NCBI RefSeq assembly: GCF_002127325.2
Contig: NC_035436.2
Coordinates: 81,341,716 to 81,405,715, forward strand
DNA: 64,000 nt
Reading direction: 5' to 3'
DNA from: Helianthus annuus
Taxonomy: Eukaryota; Streptophyta; Magnoliopsida; Asterales; Asteraceae
A program made the position numbers and the translations under genes. Within the stretch, counting starts at the first letter, position 1. The number at the start of each line of letters is the position of its first letter. Positions 44,119-56,228 of this stretch are shown here, in pieces. The notes beneath the pieces are model-generated. The model did not search any database and had not been told where the DNA came from. It saw only the letters and a program-made list of their open reading frames with translations.

Positions 44119-47100
44119 TGATTAGTGCTTAATGACTATGTTGAACAACAATTGATTGTTTGAATTGCTTCCTGATTATTGCATGAGAGCTTTATTGACC
44201 TAAATGATGCATTAAATAAAGTTAGCACAACTATCAGACAAATTAGAAAAATGCTGACGGAATTCAGTAAATAGACAGACATTGTATTGAGACCTAGAAT
44301 GAGCCAGAAACCAAGTATTACACTAGTATAGTGTGTAGGAAAGTAAGGATCATAAAACTGCCTTTCTAGAGATAGTTATGTGTAGGAAAGTGCCTAAAAC
44401 TCACCTAAACTGCAGAATTCTGCAGAAAATCAGCAAATTCAGCATTTGAACACATTAATATCATGCAGAAATATGATTAAATGATCCTGAATGCTTTCCT
44501 AAGTATCGGGAATTAAAACTGTCATAAAACACACTAAACTGCATAGTTTAGCACCTTAACGAACCAGTAACCAACCGAACAATCAGACACTACCCGAAAC
44601 ACCAAATTTTCACTAGAAGCATTGTTTTAACATTACCAAGCTAGTTATGATCCCCGAACATCATAACACACTATATAAATATCTAGTAACTAAACATCTA
44701 ACTAAACACTTGATTTCTAACTAGAATAACTAACTATTAATTAAACCCTACACCTATACCCCCCACCTATAATCGGCCAACACCAAGGGCCCACATTGGA
44801 TTTTATTTTATTTAAATATTAGATCTTATTTCCTTTATATTAGACATAAAAACCATTGGAGAAATGTCTATTGTTGGACTATAAGTATAACCATCAAGTT
44901 CATAACCATTCATTTCTCAAACATTCACCACCCACACTTCTCTCCTTCCTCCCTCCACCTCACGGCCGTAAACAACCCCACACACCACCATCATGCAATC
45001 ATCTCCATCTAATTCCAAGCACATACAAGGGTGTTAGAAGGTGCACAAGGAAGCTGGGAGCTTTCGGAAGTTGAAGGACCTTCACCATTTGCTTTTATCC
45101 ACTTCATTTCTTCTCTTGATCATCCCTAGCCTTGAGCTAGTAGTAAGAACACTATACTCTTCATTTTACATCTTATTTAAGTGGTTAAAAGATGATACAT
45201 AATGTTAATCTTGAAGAACACTAAGAATCAAGAGAATGAAAGATGAACATATGCTTAAATCATGAAGAAACTATGTTGTTTATGTGTTGATTTACTTGTT
45301 GATTGTTGTTTACTTGTGTAAATGATGTAGATCATCATATGATCTTGCTAGATCATGATTAAAAACATAATCTAGCAAGATGAGAGGATGAACGTGTTAA
45401 AGATTAATGGATCATCCTCACAAAAGTCATGAAATTGAATGAATAAAATGTTTTCTTGTAAAATGATGATTAAAGTAAGATATAAATCTTGTAGACCTCA
45501 TATTTCATGGATGATTTTTCAAGAAACCAAGTTAAAAATACAAGTTTCACTTAAACTTGGTTCTTACATAAATAAACCCCATTTTAAAGGTTAAACAAGT
45601 GTAGAAACACTTATGTAACAAGAAAAATCAAAGAAGCAACATTTTTGAAAAATATGATTATAAGTTGTGAAGATCCATTCTCTTTAAAAATGAAGTTTTT
45701 AAAGAATCAATCACACTTTAGAGGATAACAAGACTTACTAAAAAGACTAGTAAGTTGCTACAGATTTTTATAAATTTTCAAGTTCATGAAGTAGTAGATT
45801 ATGCTTGTTTTTGGCGAAATTGGTAAGTAAAGATTGTTTGTTGTTGATTGTGAATTGATTGTGTTGATTTTACAAAAGAAAATGATATACCTTCAAGGTA
45901 TGGAAACCTCCATTTTTAGAGGAAATTATGGCAAAATTTTTCTAAAAATTAAATACTTAGAAAAATATTTCTAAAAAAATATTTACAAGTGTATTTTAAA
46001 CCATGAATTTTTACATAAACTTTGCCATAATTTTTGTTACAAAAATTATAAATATTGGAGGTTGTTTTTTTATAAATAAAAGTGACTAAATATGTCTTTA
46101 GGAAATATATATTTAGAAGGCACCATGTGTGTGATTATTTGTATATTATGTGTATTGGTTATATTATTTTAGGATTTGAAATAATATAACTCATCAAAAT
46201 ACCAAGAAATTACAATCCAAAATATTACCAAAATTCCAAGGAATAAATATACAAAGAATACCCAAAATACCGGTAAAACCGAACAAAGGAATATAACTCA
46301 CAAAATATTATAGAAATATTATTCATATGTATATTTTGGTAAATAATATTTTGGACATCAAGGGATGAAAATGGGATTTTCATGGTTACTACAAAATATT
46401 TCATATTTTAGACAAGAAGGAAATGTATTATCTTTGGGCAAGAAAAAAATATGTATTTTTCTTGGAATTATTAGAAGATATATTATTTTTGGAAGAAAAT
46501 ATATATTTTCTCAAAGGAACATCAAATACATTATTTTTGGGAGAAAATGTATTCTCTTAAATAAACTTGAAATATATTATTTGTGGAAGAAAAATAAGTT
46601 CACATATATTTCAAAGTTACACTTGAAAATATATTATTTTTGGGACTTACATGCAAATACAATTATTTTTGCCAAAGGAAAAATTATAAATAATTTTTCT
46701 AAATAATATTCCTTAAAATGTATATTTTAAAAATATATATTGATGAATTTTTATTAAAAATAATATTCCGGAAAAGTTAAGTGCAAGAATACTTAATAAA
46801 CACAATAAGGATACGTATTTTCGTACGTATAAATACACATCGGAACACGAGGCCAATACATGGCAAAAGTATACAAGTATAAGAATACGAATACGAATAC
46901 AAATACACCCATCATTGGGAAGGATATACATATACAATACATAAGTGTGTCAAGTTAAAATATATTATTTTGACAAATAATTATATACTAGGAATAACAT
47001 TGATGACATAAACTAACGTAACTCAAGACACTAATTAAGACCAAGGTTAAGGCACGACCTACCTGTCTAATGGACCATAGTACGCATGTAGGTAGTCGTG

Positions 47101-47999
47101 CGTTCTAGAGGAAGCTTTGAGTTACATTGGATACGAGGAACGTAAAACTGTGAGTTCATGTCCCCCTTTTCTTTTAACTGTTTTCGGTTTTATAACTTCG
47201 GGGGTGAAGTACATGTTACAAATGGTTTACAAACGTTTACATGTGGTATGGTTAGCTAAGGAAAGGTACTGCTAGATCACGTGAATGGGTAGGCGATTAA
47301 CGTAGGACCATTAATCCTCATAGTAGGACCAAGGGACATGAGTGATAGATCTATTTGGGTGTAGCGAGCCCCACCCATGCGCCCACCGAGTGGGCCATGT
47401 GGTGACTATGTCTTCAAACTGAAGCCGGTGCAAATCTGCTAGGATTGAGTCTTCATGCGCCATGTCACATATATTAATGTATTAGCTACACATTAATTGA
47501 TCTGTTTCCTTAGTTGCTTTTATACCAGGGTTTGCGAATACATACTTACTTATAAAGGTTACAAAGTTTATTCGAGCTCACACACTAAACACATGAACTC
47601 GCTCAACTTTTGTTGATGTTTTTAAACTACTTGTATTTCAGGAAATTAAGTATGGATCTGGCGGGCGTTGAAGTTTACGAGTCTTGTCTCTAATAGTAAA
47701 AGGTGTCATCTGAAGTCGAAGGGTTTGGGTTATGTATTTTATCTTGGGTAAGATACATGGCTCGAAACCTAGTTTGTCAATGTCTTTTGTTAAGTCCAGA
47801 ATGGAATTTAAAACTTGGATTGTTATGTACTAGAAATTGAAGTCCTGGTTTGTGGTTAATCAATGACGAATGTAATATTTCGAAACTTAATGTATGGATG
47901 ACATCATGGTTTTATCATATAGATGTTTGTTATGGTTGAATGCAATGGTATTAAGCAAGTCACACCAAATTACGCTTCTGCAAAAGTCAGGGTGTGACA
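44119..47999 (+). mobile_element. SL-2: long gypsy-type LTR block (3.9 kb), probable solo LTR
   Basis: The right end AGGGTGTGACA at 47999 is a typical Tekay-like LTR end and joins directly to Gy-5 gag. Internal phrases such as GAACTCGCTCAACTTTTGTTGATG (47595-47620, trimmed here) match the inner LTR of Gy-2 in reverse orientation. A TATA box is at 44674-44681. The left end (TGATTAGTGC at 44119) is less certain and no target duplication is visible; flanking Gy-5 sequence was lost. No coding gene is supported. Between 46370 and 46690 a degenerate AATATATTATTTTTGG motif recurs, giving the spurious open frame there. Confidence 0.6.
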
Positions 48000-48000
48000 A

Positions 48001-48510
48001 ACTCATTCCATTCCATATTATAGACCCTGTCACTTCCCCTAGACTGGAGGATAGTGTTCCACCATTCTAAAGCTGAGTTCTTAAACAGATTGGAAGTAAA
48101 CATTATCTTATCCTCTTACGCGCACTTGCTTATTTTCAAGACTGCCTTAGTCTTTTCTATCCAGCGTAAGGCTGCAATGGCTCCCTCATTGCCCGAGAAT
48201 TCTATTGGTTTACAAGACCAGAATTCTTTGTAAGAACAACCATAAGACATGGTTCTTCTTCTTTTGGAATGGGCACTTGAAGTATTGGTCCATTGTTTAC
48301 GCTGTGATCAGGTTCAATAGGTGGTCGTTTACTTCCATTATTACTTTTATTATTATCCGCTTCCTTAACCGTTTTGATAATATATGGCATTGCGTCTATA
48401 ATCCCTTGTGCCACTATGTGTTGGATGGCACTGTTATCTACTTGGTTTCCGTTATTATCATTATTCTGGTTTTCTTGATTCATTTCGTTGTCCATCTGGA
48501 TTAAAAACAT
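48001..48510 (-). pseudogene. Gy-5 gag, N-terminal part
   Basis: The start is probably the ATG near 48495 (MDNEMNQENQNND). The N-terminus is Asn/Gln-rich, with AIQHIVAQGIIDAMPYI matching Gy-1 gag. After 48202 the homologous sequence continues out of frame to 48001 (compare 16200-15980), where SL-2 begins. The gag core and zinc knuckle are missing. Confidence 0.8.
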
Positions 48511-48722
48511 TTACCACATATTAATATCACAAGACAATATCCAATACAAACAATCACACAACAAGCATATTGATCAAAATCGTCGAACATTGCGACCTTT
48601 ACTCTATTTTATATATATGTGTCTATTACAAACTGGAACTGAAATCTAAAGTACAATACTAGTATGCATCAATAGCTATTGTCTATTTTTATTTTTTTTA
48701 TTTTTGTTATTTTTTTCAAACT

Positions 48723-48768
<46 letters not shown>

Positions 48769-48880
48769 TATATATTATCATTACTATTACGAATAGGGGT
48801 TCATCCAGTATTGCATGTTACGCTCGTCATATTTCTAGACGAGTCTCTCCCTTATCTGTCTCATTCTTTCACTTCCTTCT
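48511..48880 (-). other. Gy-5 leader remnant
   Basis: The first 80 bp resembles the Gy-1 leader (16489-16560). The rest is AT-rich with a dinucleotide repeat and has no gene. The element's 5' LTR and primer site are not visible before Cop-2. Confidence 0.5.
48725..48775. repeat. (TA)n(CA)n microsatellite
   Basis: An uninterrupted TA run of about 34 bp is followed by a short CA run and a further ATAT segment. It is likely length-variable. Open frame 48679-48885 is an artefact of this repeat. Confidence 0.9.
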
Positions 48881-49443
48881 TGTAGGATCGTGTACGGACC
48901 CGAAACGAGTCGTTCAGAGGCATTCTACTCAATATGAAAGGCGGAAACAGACATATTGAGTTGGATTCAGCAAGATATTCACTTTAATAGTCGTTCTGAT
49001 TAACTTGACAAAGTTTTACAGCGATACGACACTTCGGCAGCACTTCGGCTCCGGAAACACACATACAAGACTCAATTCAAACGAAATTCCAGAGACCTAT
49101 TTATAGACAACTATATCCGCACCAAACAGTTTCACACGAAATTACAGTTCAAGCGGAATTAGGATCTCATGCGGAATTAGCAGTTTATATGGAATTACAT
49201 GCAAATTCCGTATGGAATTACACCTAGCCCATTTCATGCGGAATTACCTAGTTCATGCGAAATTAACTTGTTTTCTTGAACTTCGAGCCCAAGACTCGAT
49301 ACAAGACGAAGTTGACAGACGTATGCACCAACAGACTCACCCTCGGATGTTGACGAGTCTTAAGTGTCGAGTCTTCAACATCTTCAGTCTTTATCAGTCT
49401 GCCTGCTCTCGCTGAAGTATCTGACAGAGTAAAACTTTCATCT
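48881..49443 (-). mobile_element. Cop-2: copia 3' LTR and short internal remnant
   Basis: The LTR occupies 48881-49333: in sense (minus) orientation it starts TGTTGGTGCATACGTCTGT and ends GATCCTACA, with TATAAATA at 49105-49098. It is related to the Cop-3 LTR, which starts TGTTGGTGCACTAAATGTC. The 110 bp to its right (49334-49443) reads, in sense, GTCAACATCCGAGGGTGAGTC directly before the LTR, a polypurine-type tract. So this is a 3' LTR and the rest of the element was separated by Cop-3. The LTR holds a motif array of TAATTCCGCATG type. Confidence 0.75.
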
Positions 49444-49935
49444 TGTTGGTGCACTAAATGTCTGTTAACTACGTCTATATCGAGTCTTAGGTCTAGATAG
49501 GTTGTACGGAGTCGAAAATCAGAAAATAGGATTTTAGATGTTAATTTCGCTCCAGATGACACTTGTGTCATCTGAGCGAAATCAGATAATAGTTATTTCG
49601 CTCCTGTGTACATAGTCAATAGGGGTTTCGCTCATAGGTACAATGGTGATTTCGCTTATTTGATCACATGGGGTTTCGCTCTTGGCATTTGGAGCGAAAT
49701 CAGCCATATTATAAATACCTCATGTGTGATCTTCATTCAGTAGTTTTTGGAGCGAAATCAAGAGTCGAGGTGCTGCTGGATTTTTGTCAGATTTGTTGTA
49801 AAACGACTCAGAAAGTGTTTATAAAGAGGAAATTAAGAGGAACAGCTGTGTTACTTCATTTACACTGATTCCGCCTTTGTATTTGAAGATGAACTGCCTT
49901 ATACTGACTGTTTAGGGTCATAGATCGGTCCAACA
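49444..49935 (+). repeat. Cop-3 5' LTR (492 bp)
   Basis: It has TGTTGG...CCAACA inverted ends, a TATA box TATAAATA at 49710-49717, and the primer-binding site two bases after the end. Between 49540 and 49760 it carries about eight copies of ATTTCGCTC, in both orientations (some as GAGCGAAAT). Confidence 0.88.
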
Positions 49936-49937
49936 AG

Positions 49938-49949
49938 TGGTATCGGAGC
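49938..49949 (+). promoter_or_regulatory. Cop-3 primer-binding site
   Basis: TGGTATCGGAGC differs by one base from the tRNA-iMet-complementary TGGTATCAGAGC and is set two bases after the LTR, the same spacing as in Cop-1. Confidence 0.85.
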
Positions 49950-50472
49950 TCCGGACGAGGAGTTCATACTACTACAACTTGATTCTACCAGATTCTCTGA
50001 CTTCTATTCACTTCTTCTCATACTTTTATGATTTTAACTGGTTCCTACAGTTGAAATGGACTGAATTTCGAGTATAACGTGTAAAACATACAATTAACAA
50101 ACCCTAGAAAGAATCAGGTTAAAATCCGGACTAAAAATGGTGAAAATTAGCTAAAAACCTAATTTCGCTTTTACGATCATCGAAGGGGTTTTGCTTGAAA
50201 CTTTTGATTTCGCTCGAAATTGATCTGATTTCGCTCGAGTGTACATCTTGATTTCGCTCATAAGAACATAAAATCTGATTTCGCTCGTAGAGACAAATTT
50301 CTAATTTCACTCGTGGGAACTTATCTGATTTCGCTCGAAATCAGTATATACCTGATTTCGCTTGAAGTGCTTTTTGTTGATTTCGCTCATAGGTGATTTC
50401 GCTCGAAATCACTCTTTTTCAAAATTTCGAAAATTTTTCTAAGTGTTTGCAGATCTGTCAGGTACATTCAAG
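49950..50472 (+). repeat. Cop-3 leader with ATTTCGCTCG motif array
   Basis: From 50160 to 50420 GATTTCGCTCG recurs roughly ten times, some extended to the palindrome GATTTCGCTCGAAATC. Spacers are irregular (about 10-25 bp). Together with the LTR copies there are close to twenty. Gag begins at 50473. Confidence 0.82.
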
Positions 50473-51789
50473 ATGGATGAGATTTTCTTGAACCCGTTTA
50501 GCGACATGTACGCATTTGCTGGAAATTCGGGAGACGATACTTCTTCAAGCAACAACAATGAGAACCCGCAAACTGCAAAGAAGAAATTATCGGATGCTTT
50601 GGAGGTTGAAAGTGCTTTCGGAACCTACAACAAACCACCGAAGTTGATGGCTATCGAGGAGTATAGTCGGTGGGCAAAGAAATTCGAAGATTGGTTGATG
50701 GCTTTTGCGTTTCCGAGTTGGAAGAGTCTCAAAAATGGATATGATACTGGAAGCAAATAGGGTGACACTTTGTCAACATCTGATGAGATAGAATCGTTTG
50801 TTGCTGAGCAGAAATGTATTGCGTTGCTGTTTCAATCAGTTCGTGAAGATATAATCTCTCTGATCGAATACTCTAGTTCTAAAGATCTCTAGGAAAAGTT
50901 GAAAAACAAATGTTTAGGAAGTAAAGAAATTGTGAAAAACAAAAGGAAACTGCTTAAAAAGGAGTTTGATCTGTTTGGGTGTTTAAAGAATGAGTCAGTC
51001 TGTAAAATGATTGAGAGGTTTGGGCATCTAAAACTGGAACTAGCGAGACATGAAATTTCTTATCCTCAAGATGAGCTAGTTGACAAGCTGTTTGATTCAT
51101 TACCAGATGAAATGGATTGGCAGTATTATGCAATGATGCTGAAGAATACGATCAAGCCTACAGATCTTACTGTGGATTTGTTGATTGAGAGACTTGAAAG
51201 TCATGAGCTAGAACTAAAGAAGACACACAAAGTCAATCACTCATCGTACCAGCAGAACTTGGATTTCTATTATCCAAAGAGCATGATGCCAAAGAACAAT
51301 TCGCCCAAAACTGCATTTTCTGCTGAGAATGTCTCCACACCGAACAAAGAAAGTCAAAGCAGTGGATATCACAGTGGATCATCATCAAATTCAAGCCAGT
51401 CTGATGCAAAGAACTTGTTTCACTACAACATCGCTGTAGACATGAAGAATGCTCAGAATTTCAGCAAGGAGTCGGCCAAGCAGCAGATGGTTTTCCTAGC
51501 GTCAGTATTGGAATCGTATGAAAGCCTTGTAGCTGGGAAAATTGGCAACACTAACCTTACAAAAGAGGACTATGATCAAATAGATCCTGAAGAAATGGAA
51601 CTAATTGGCATAAGGTGGTGCATGGCCAGTGCTGTTCGTCGGGCACAGCGTTTCATGGAAATAACCGGCAGGAAGTCAATTGGTGGACCATCTACCAAGT
51701 TGGGGTTTGACAAGTCCAAGGTGACATGCTTCAAGTATAAGCAGAAAGGTCACTTCAAATGTGAATGCAGAAACGCATATGCTGATTAG
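50473..51789 (+). pseudogene. Cop-3 Gag, N-terminal capsid part and first zinc knuckle
   Basis: The ATG at 50473 gives MDEIFLNPFSDMYAF. The same frame runs to 51789 through TAG at 50758-50760 and 50890-50892. The capsid region has KPPKLMAIEEYSRWAKKFED, VKNKRKLLKKEFDL and VCKMIERFGHL. A zinc knuckle CFKYKQKGHFKCEC is encoded at 51727-51768, with its second Cys replaced by Tyr. A TAG at 51787-51789 follows shortly after. Gag would form the particle and bind RNA. Confidence 0.82.
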
Positions 51790-53190
51790 TCTGAGAACCC
51801 GTTCAGGGAAGATTACTACAAGAAGGCGATATATCACCAAAGCAAATCAGAGCCGCCAAGAATGAAGCAGATTGAAGAGAACAAAGAGAAATTTAGAGCT
51901 CTTGCGGTGATTTATGATGATGAGGGTTATGACTGGAGTGAACTATTACCAGAGGAAGATGCGGTTGGTTACGCTTTCATGGCAAAGAATGAACCTGTTC
52001 CGTGGAAAGACAACAGAAATGAAGAACAGAAGTATAATTACAGAAGGTTGTTGGCCACAAACAGAATGATTAGAATATCTGGTATTTTTTCGGAAGCGAA
52101 GAGAGCAAATAGATGGGATCCAAACAGGGAGTGTTATCTTGATCCATATGGAAATATTGCTATTGACCATAACACCCTTAACATAGAAGCCATAATCAAA
52201 GAGTTAAAAGATGAAGATGATTATTTGCAGAATAAATGGTGGGGAACTGGAGACGAGAAAGAGAAAGAAGAGAAAGAGAAGAAGGAGAAAGAAGAGAAAG
52301 AGAAGTCAAAGAAAGTTGATACTGGAATCATTGACACTACTCAGGAGTTGACTGCTGAAAACCTCGGAAAGATGGCTAATAAGGTGCTAGCAGCTAAGGC
52401 GATTGAGGTAGATTCTAAATCTGTCTCTGAGTCTAAAAGCCAGGTCAGTTCAAACACGTCAACGACTGATTCAGGTAATAAAGTCAATGGAGATGTTGAT
52501 TGCAAAAATTGCATCAAAGAATGCAAATTTTGTAATACGGTCACGTATCTCAACGGTAAGAAGGTTGAAGATCTGACAGCGAAAGTCAGAAGCGTTGAGA
52601 ATCAAATACTTCATCGTGAAAAGATGGTTAAAGCTTCAACTGAATGGATACAAGAGTTAACTAACAAAATTGAAAATGATAAAACTGATCATGAAAGAAT
52701 TAGACAAGAAAATGAAAAGTTAGTTCTTGAAAATCGTCAAATCACTGAAAAATTTGAGAAGCTTAAAACCACAATTAAAGATAATGATGATCGAAATGGT
52801 AAAACTTATAAAGAAAATGTTCAACTAAAAACTGTGCTTAGATTAAAAGAAGAATCAATCAATGAACAACTGGATGAAATCATTAAATTGAAAGTTAAAG
52901 TTCAAGAGGCTGAAATCGAAAATGAACGAATCCAGTTGAAGCTTAACAGTTACAACTCCGCAAGCTTTGTTTTGCAACACATTGTTCCCAAACCCATCGG
53001 GAAGAACAAAGCTGGCGAAGATGTTTATTCTGATGGAACTGGGGTGGGTTTTCATAGAGTTCCACCTCCGATTCTGGAAAATTACACGAAAAAGCAATCT
53101 GGGTTGGTTGAAATTGAGGAAGAGAATGAAGTTAAACTTCTGGAGAACATTGATGTTACTTTTTCTTCATCATCTGATGATAGTGTTTAG
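51790..53190 (+). pseudogene. Cop-3 Gag, coiled-coil middle domain
   Basis: This continues the frame of the preceding segment after one TAG; 51862-53190 is open for 442 codons. It holds a conserved-looking segment (WSELLPEEDAVGYAFMAK), a block with NRWDPNRECYLDPYGN, a Lys/Glu run (residues about 131-153), paired Cys (CKNCIKECKFC) and a coiled coil over roughly residues 230-375. It ends near LLENIDVTFSSSSDD. The counterpart in Cop-1 is at 20755-21699. There is no enzyme motif; assembly or host contact is a guess. Confidence 0.78.
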
Positions 53191-54172
53191 ACAGAGATTG
53201 TTAAGAGTACAGCTGAAAGTGTTTTGATGTCTGATTCAGCTGAAGATGATGGATGTTTTTTGGACAAATACATTCCGAAACAAAAGTCCAAAAACAACTT
53301 AAATGATGAACCTACTCTTGTTATGTACAAAATGTCGGGATCTGATAAGTTGTATTCGGATTCAGAGTTTCCAATTGAGAATGTGAATGTGAAAAAGTTA
53401 ACAAATGTTTTCAAGATGGTTGAGGTTGAATTGTCAGAAGTGAACAGTTTGAGTCAAACAAAGAGATAAATGAACTTTGAAAAAGATAAATCATACTACA
53501 AGAAACCTGTTGTTCCACCACGTTTTTATAACAACAAGAATCGAAACAATTGGCCGGGTGGTTATCAGGGTGGTAAGAATTATCAGAGAAGAAATGTTCA
53601 AAACAAGAGGTTTGTTGAAAAGAAAAAGTTTGTGAGCAGTTCGAGTTCACTTACGGATGAAGAGAAAGAGATTTTTTTCAAAATCAAATGAAGAGTTCTT
53701 TGAAAAGAGAGCTTCACAGTCTCAGTCTGAAGGCACAAGTCGAGTTGTTGACACTCGAACACGCTTCAGATGTAATCAAGTTGGTCACATTGCACGAAAG
53801 TGTACCAATGTGAAGCCTAAGACGGAAACTGTGAAGATTCAACAAAAGAAAGTTGAGGTGAAGGGTAAAGCACCAATGGTTGTTGAGGAAAAGAGTGTGA
53901 AAAATGACAACATCAAAGTGAAAAATGAACCCGTAAAGAAAGTGGTAACTAAAAATGACAAGTTTTATAAACGGGTAGCATTATCTCAACAAGTTTGGAA
54001 ACCTAAAACTGAGAAAAAGATTTCACCTTCTGAGGATTCAATTCAGATTGAATATGATGCAAATTTTCCACCTTTGAAGGCTGAAAACTTTAAAATTCAA
54101 ATTGCAAGAGTTAAAACTTCTAAGGTCACACCCAAGACTGATGAGGCTTGGGTGGACACAATGTTTGACTAA
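53191..54172 (+). pseudogene. Cop-3 Gag, C-terminal part with second zinc knuckle
   Basis: The frame continues through a TAA at 53467-53469 to about 53690, then shifts by one base into 53657-54172. It includes basic, Asn/Arg-rich sequence and a zinc knuckle encoded at 53762-53803, RFRCNQVGHIARKC, whose first Cys is now Arg. The end, DEAWVDTMFD, is close to the protease start. In an intact relative this Gag would exceed 1,100 residues with two zinc knuckles. Confidence 0.76.
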
Positions 54173-54290
54173 GCAGTTTGAATTGCCGGAGCTTCCTTGA
54201 TCGCGAAGCATGAATCGGCATCTTTATTGAAGTGTTTGAATCATGTTGTGTTATGTGTAGGATCTTCCAAGATTAGTCTCGCGCTGGATT

Positions 54291-56228
54291 ATGGACAGTG
54301 GAGCGTCTCGACATATGACAGGGAAGACTGCATTGTTGTATGATGTGAAGAATATCAATGGAGGTTATGTTGGTTTTGTGGGTAATCAAGGAGGAAGGAT
54401 TATTGGTGAAGAAACGTTATCCAACGGGATTGTGACGTTTGAAAGAGTTAACTACATTGTTGAGCTGGAGAGCAATCTGCTGAGTATCTCACAGATTTGT
54501 GACAGGATGTATACCACTCACTTCACTGAGAAAGAATGTTTGATCTTGAAACCAGGATTTGTTATCCCTGAGGAATGGATTATCATGAGGGCACCGAGAG
54601 TTAATGATCTGTACGTGTTGGATATGAGCGTAGCTACTACAACCACGGGTCAGGCTCATTGTTTTGTGTCTAGAGCAACTGAAAAAGAATCAAGATTGTG
54701 GCACCGGAAGATGGGACATATACATCTTAGAAAAATGAATCACTTGGTGCACAATGATTTAGTTCTTGGAGTCCATGTCAAAGGTTTTCATCTGGAAGGG
54801 GAGTGCATTAGCTGTGTTAAAGGCAAGCAAAAGAAAAAGTCACACCCTACAAAGCAAGTCAATTCAGTCTCAAGACCCCTGGAGAGACTTCACATGGATT
54901 TGTTTGGTCCGGTGAATGTCAAGAGTATTACGGGAGACAAATATTGTCTTGTGGTTACTGATGATTATTCTAGATTTTCGTGGGTTTCTTTCTTGAAGAC
55001 GAAAGACGAAACGTTTGACAGTTTGATGGCGTTGTTCAAAAGAATTGAGAATCTGTACTAGAGGCGTATCAAAAGAATTCGAAGTGATAATGGTACTGAA
55101 TTCAAGAATAACAAGATGGAAGAATTTTGTGATGAAAGAGGTATATTGCATGAGTTTAGTACTCCGTACACTCCGCAGCAGAATGGAGTAGCAGAACGTA
55201 AAAACCGGACACTAATCGAGACGGCTAGAACTATGCTCGCAGATTCAACGTTACCGATTAATTTTTGGGCTGAAGCTGTTTCCGTCGCATGATATACGCT
55301 CAACAGAGTTCTCACTGTCAAGAAGTTCAACAAAACATGCTTTGAGTTAATCAATAACCGCAAACCTAATTTGAAGTATCTTGAACCGTTCGGGTCACCC
55401 TGTACTGTTCTAGAGCCTTATGGAAAGTTTGGTCCAAAGTGCATTGAGGGTATATTTGTTGGTTATTCAAGTCCTTCGCGACGTGTCTTCGTTCCAAGTG
55501 AAAAGCGGATTATTGAAGCTGCAAATGTTGAATGTCAAGGTTATACTATGCCGCCACAAAATCCAGGAGATTCATGGCGATATCATTATGACAAGTTGTG
55601 GGATTCGTTTGACATGAGAGAAGAACAAGAGGAAGAAGAAGATTTCTTTGATAAGTTGGATATTTTGCGCGAATATGAGTCACAGCAAAGGTTCCCAGCT
55701 GAATATTCTAGGCGACCACGGGAAACTTCAAATGACGATGAAGCAGGTCCGAGTAATGCTGGTGAACACGATGATGTCCAACAGAATGAAGTTGCTCAAG
55801 ATAATCAGACGATTGAGAATGATAATCAAGAATCTGAGAACATGCCGATATTTGATCGAGGAGATTCAGATTCTGAGGGGGAGCAGATTCAGGATTTCAG
55901 TCAAACAAACCAAATTGGTGAACAAGGTGCAGATCAAAATGTTACTAATCTGGAAGGCGATGTGGATGTTCCAAGCGAAGCAATGCCGCGAACTCTTTCA
56001 TATCATCCAGAGGAGTTGATCATAGGAGAATTGCATTCAGGCGTTCGCACGAGACATCAAATTGACCAGGGCCTTACATGTTTTTACTCTACAGTAGCAC
56101 ATTTACAAACTGAATTTTCATTAAGTTGTTTCATTTCGCAGATCGAACCGCGAACTTACAAAGAGGCGCTTACTGAAGACTCTTGGGTCATTGCGATGCA
56201 AGAAGAGTTAAGTCAGTTTGAAAAGTTG
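54291..56228 (+). pseudogene. Cop-3 protease, integrase and start of RT
   Basis: One frame, interrupted by TAG at 55059-55061 and TGA at 55289-55291, encodes protease (DSGASRHMTG, Asp at codon 2), the copia pre-integrase zinc region (LWHRKMGHIHL, then CISCVKGK), the integrase core with MDLFGPV, SDNGTEF and the Glu in TPQQNGVAERKNRTL, and the C-terminal region (FVGYSSPSRRVFVPSEKRI). An acidic linker follows, then the RT start EPRTYKEALTEDSWVIAM. Gy-6 cuts it after QFEKL. Host DNA after 56229 gives a spurious extension to 56276. Confidence 0.88.

Larger units (their letters stand above)
49444..56228 (+). mobile_element. Cop-3: Ty1/copia element with oversized Gag, truncated by Gy-6
   Basis: The order is 5' LTR (49444-49935), primer site, motif-array leader, Gag (50473-54172), then protease, integrase and the start of RT (54291-56228), with integrase before RT as in Ty1/copia. 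Gy-6 is inserted at 56229, so the rest lies outside the window. Gag and Pol carry several nonsense codons, mostly TAG. It is inserted in Cop-2 internal sequence. Confidence 0.88.

Noticed and set aside
46365..46706. Open frame of 113 codons in SL-2
   Set aside because: It is produced by a degenerate AT-rich repeat (AATATATTATTTTTGG), with low-complexity composition and no recognisable domain.
48205..48504. Plus-strand 99-codon open frame
   Set aside because: It is antisense to the Gy-5 gag N-terminus, a shadow frame.
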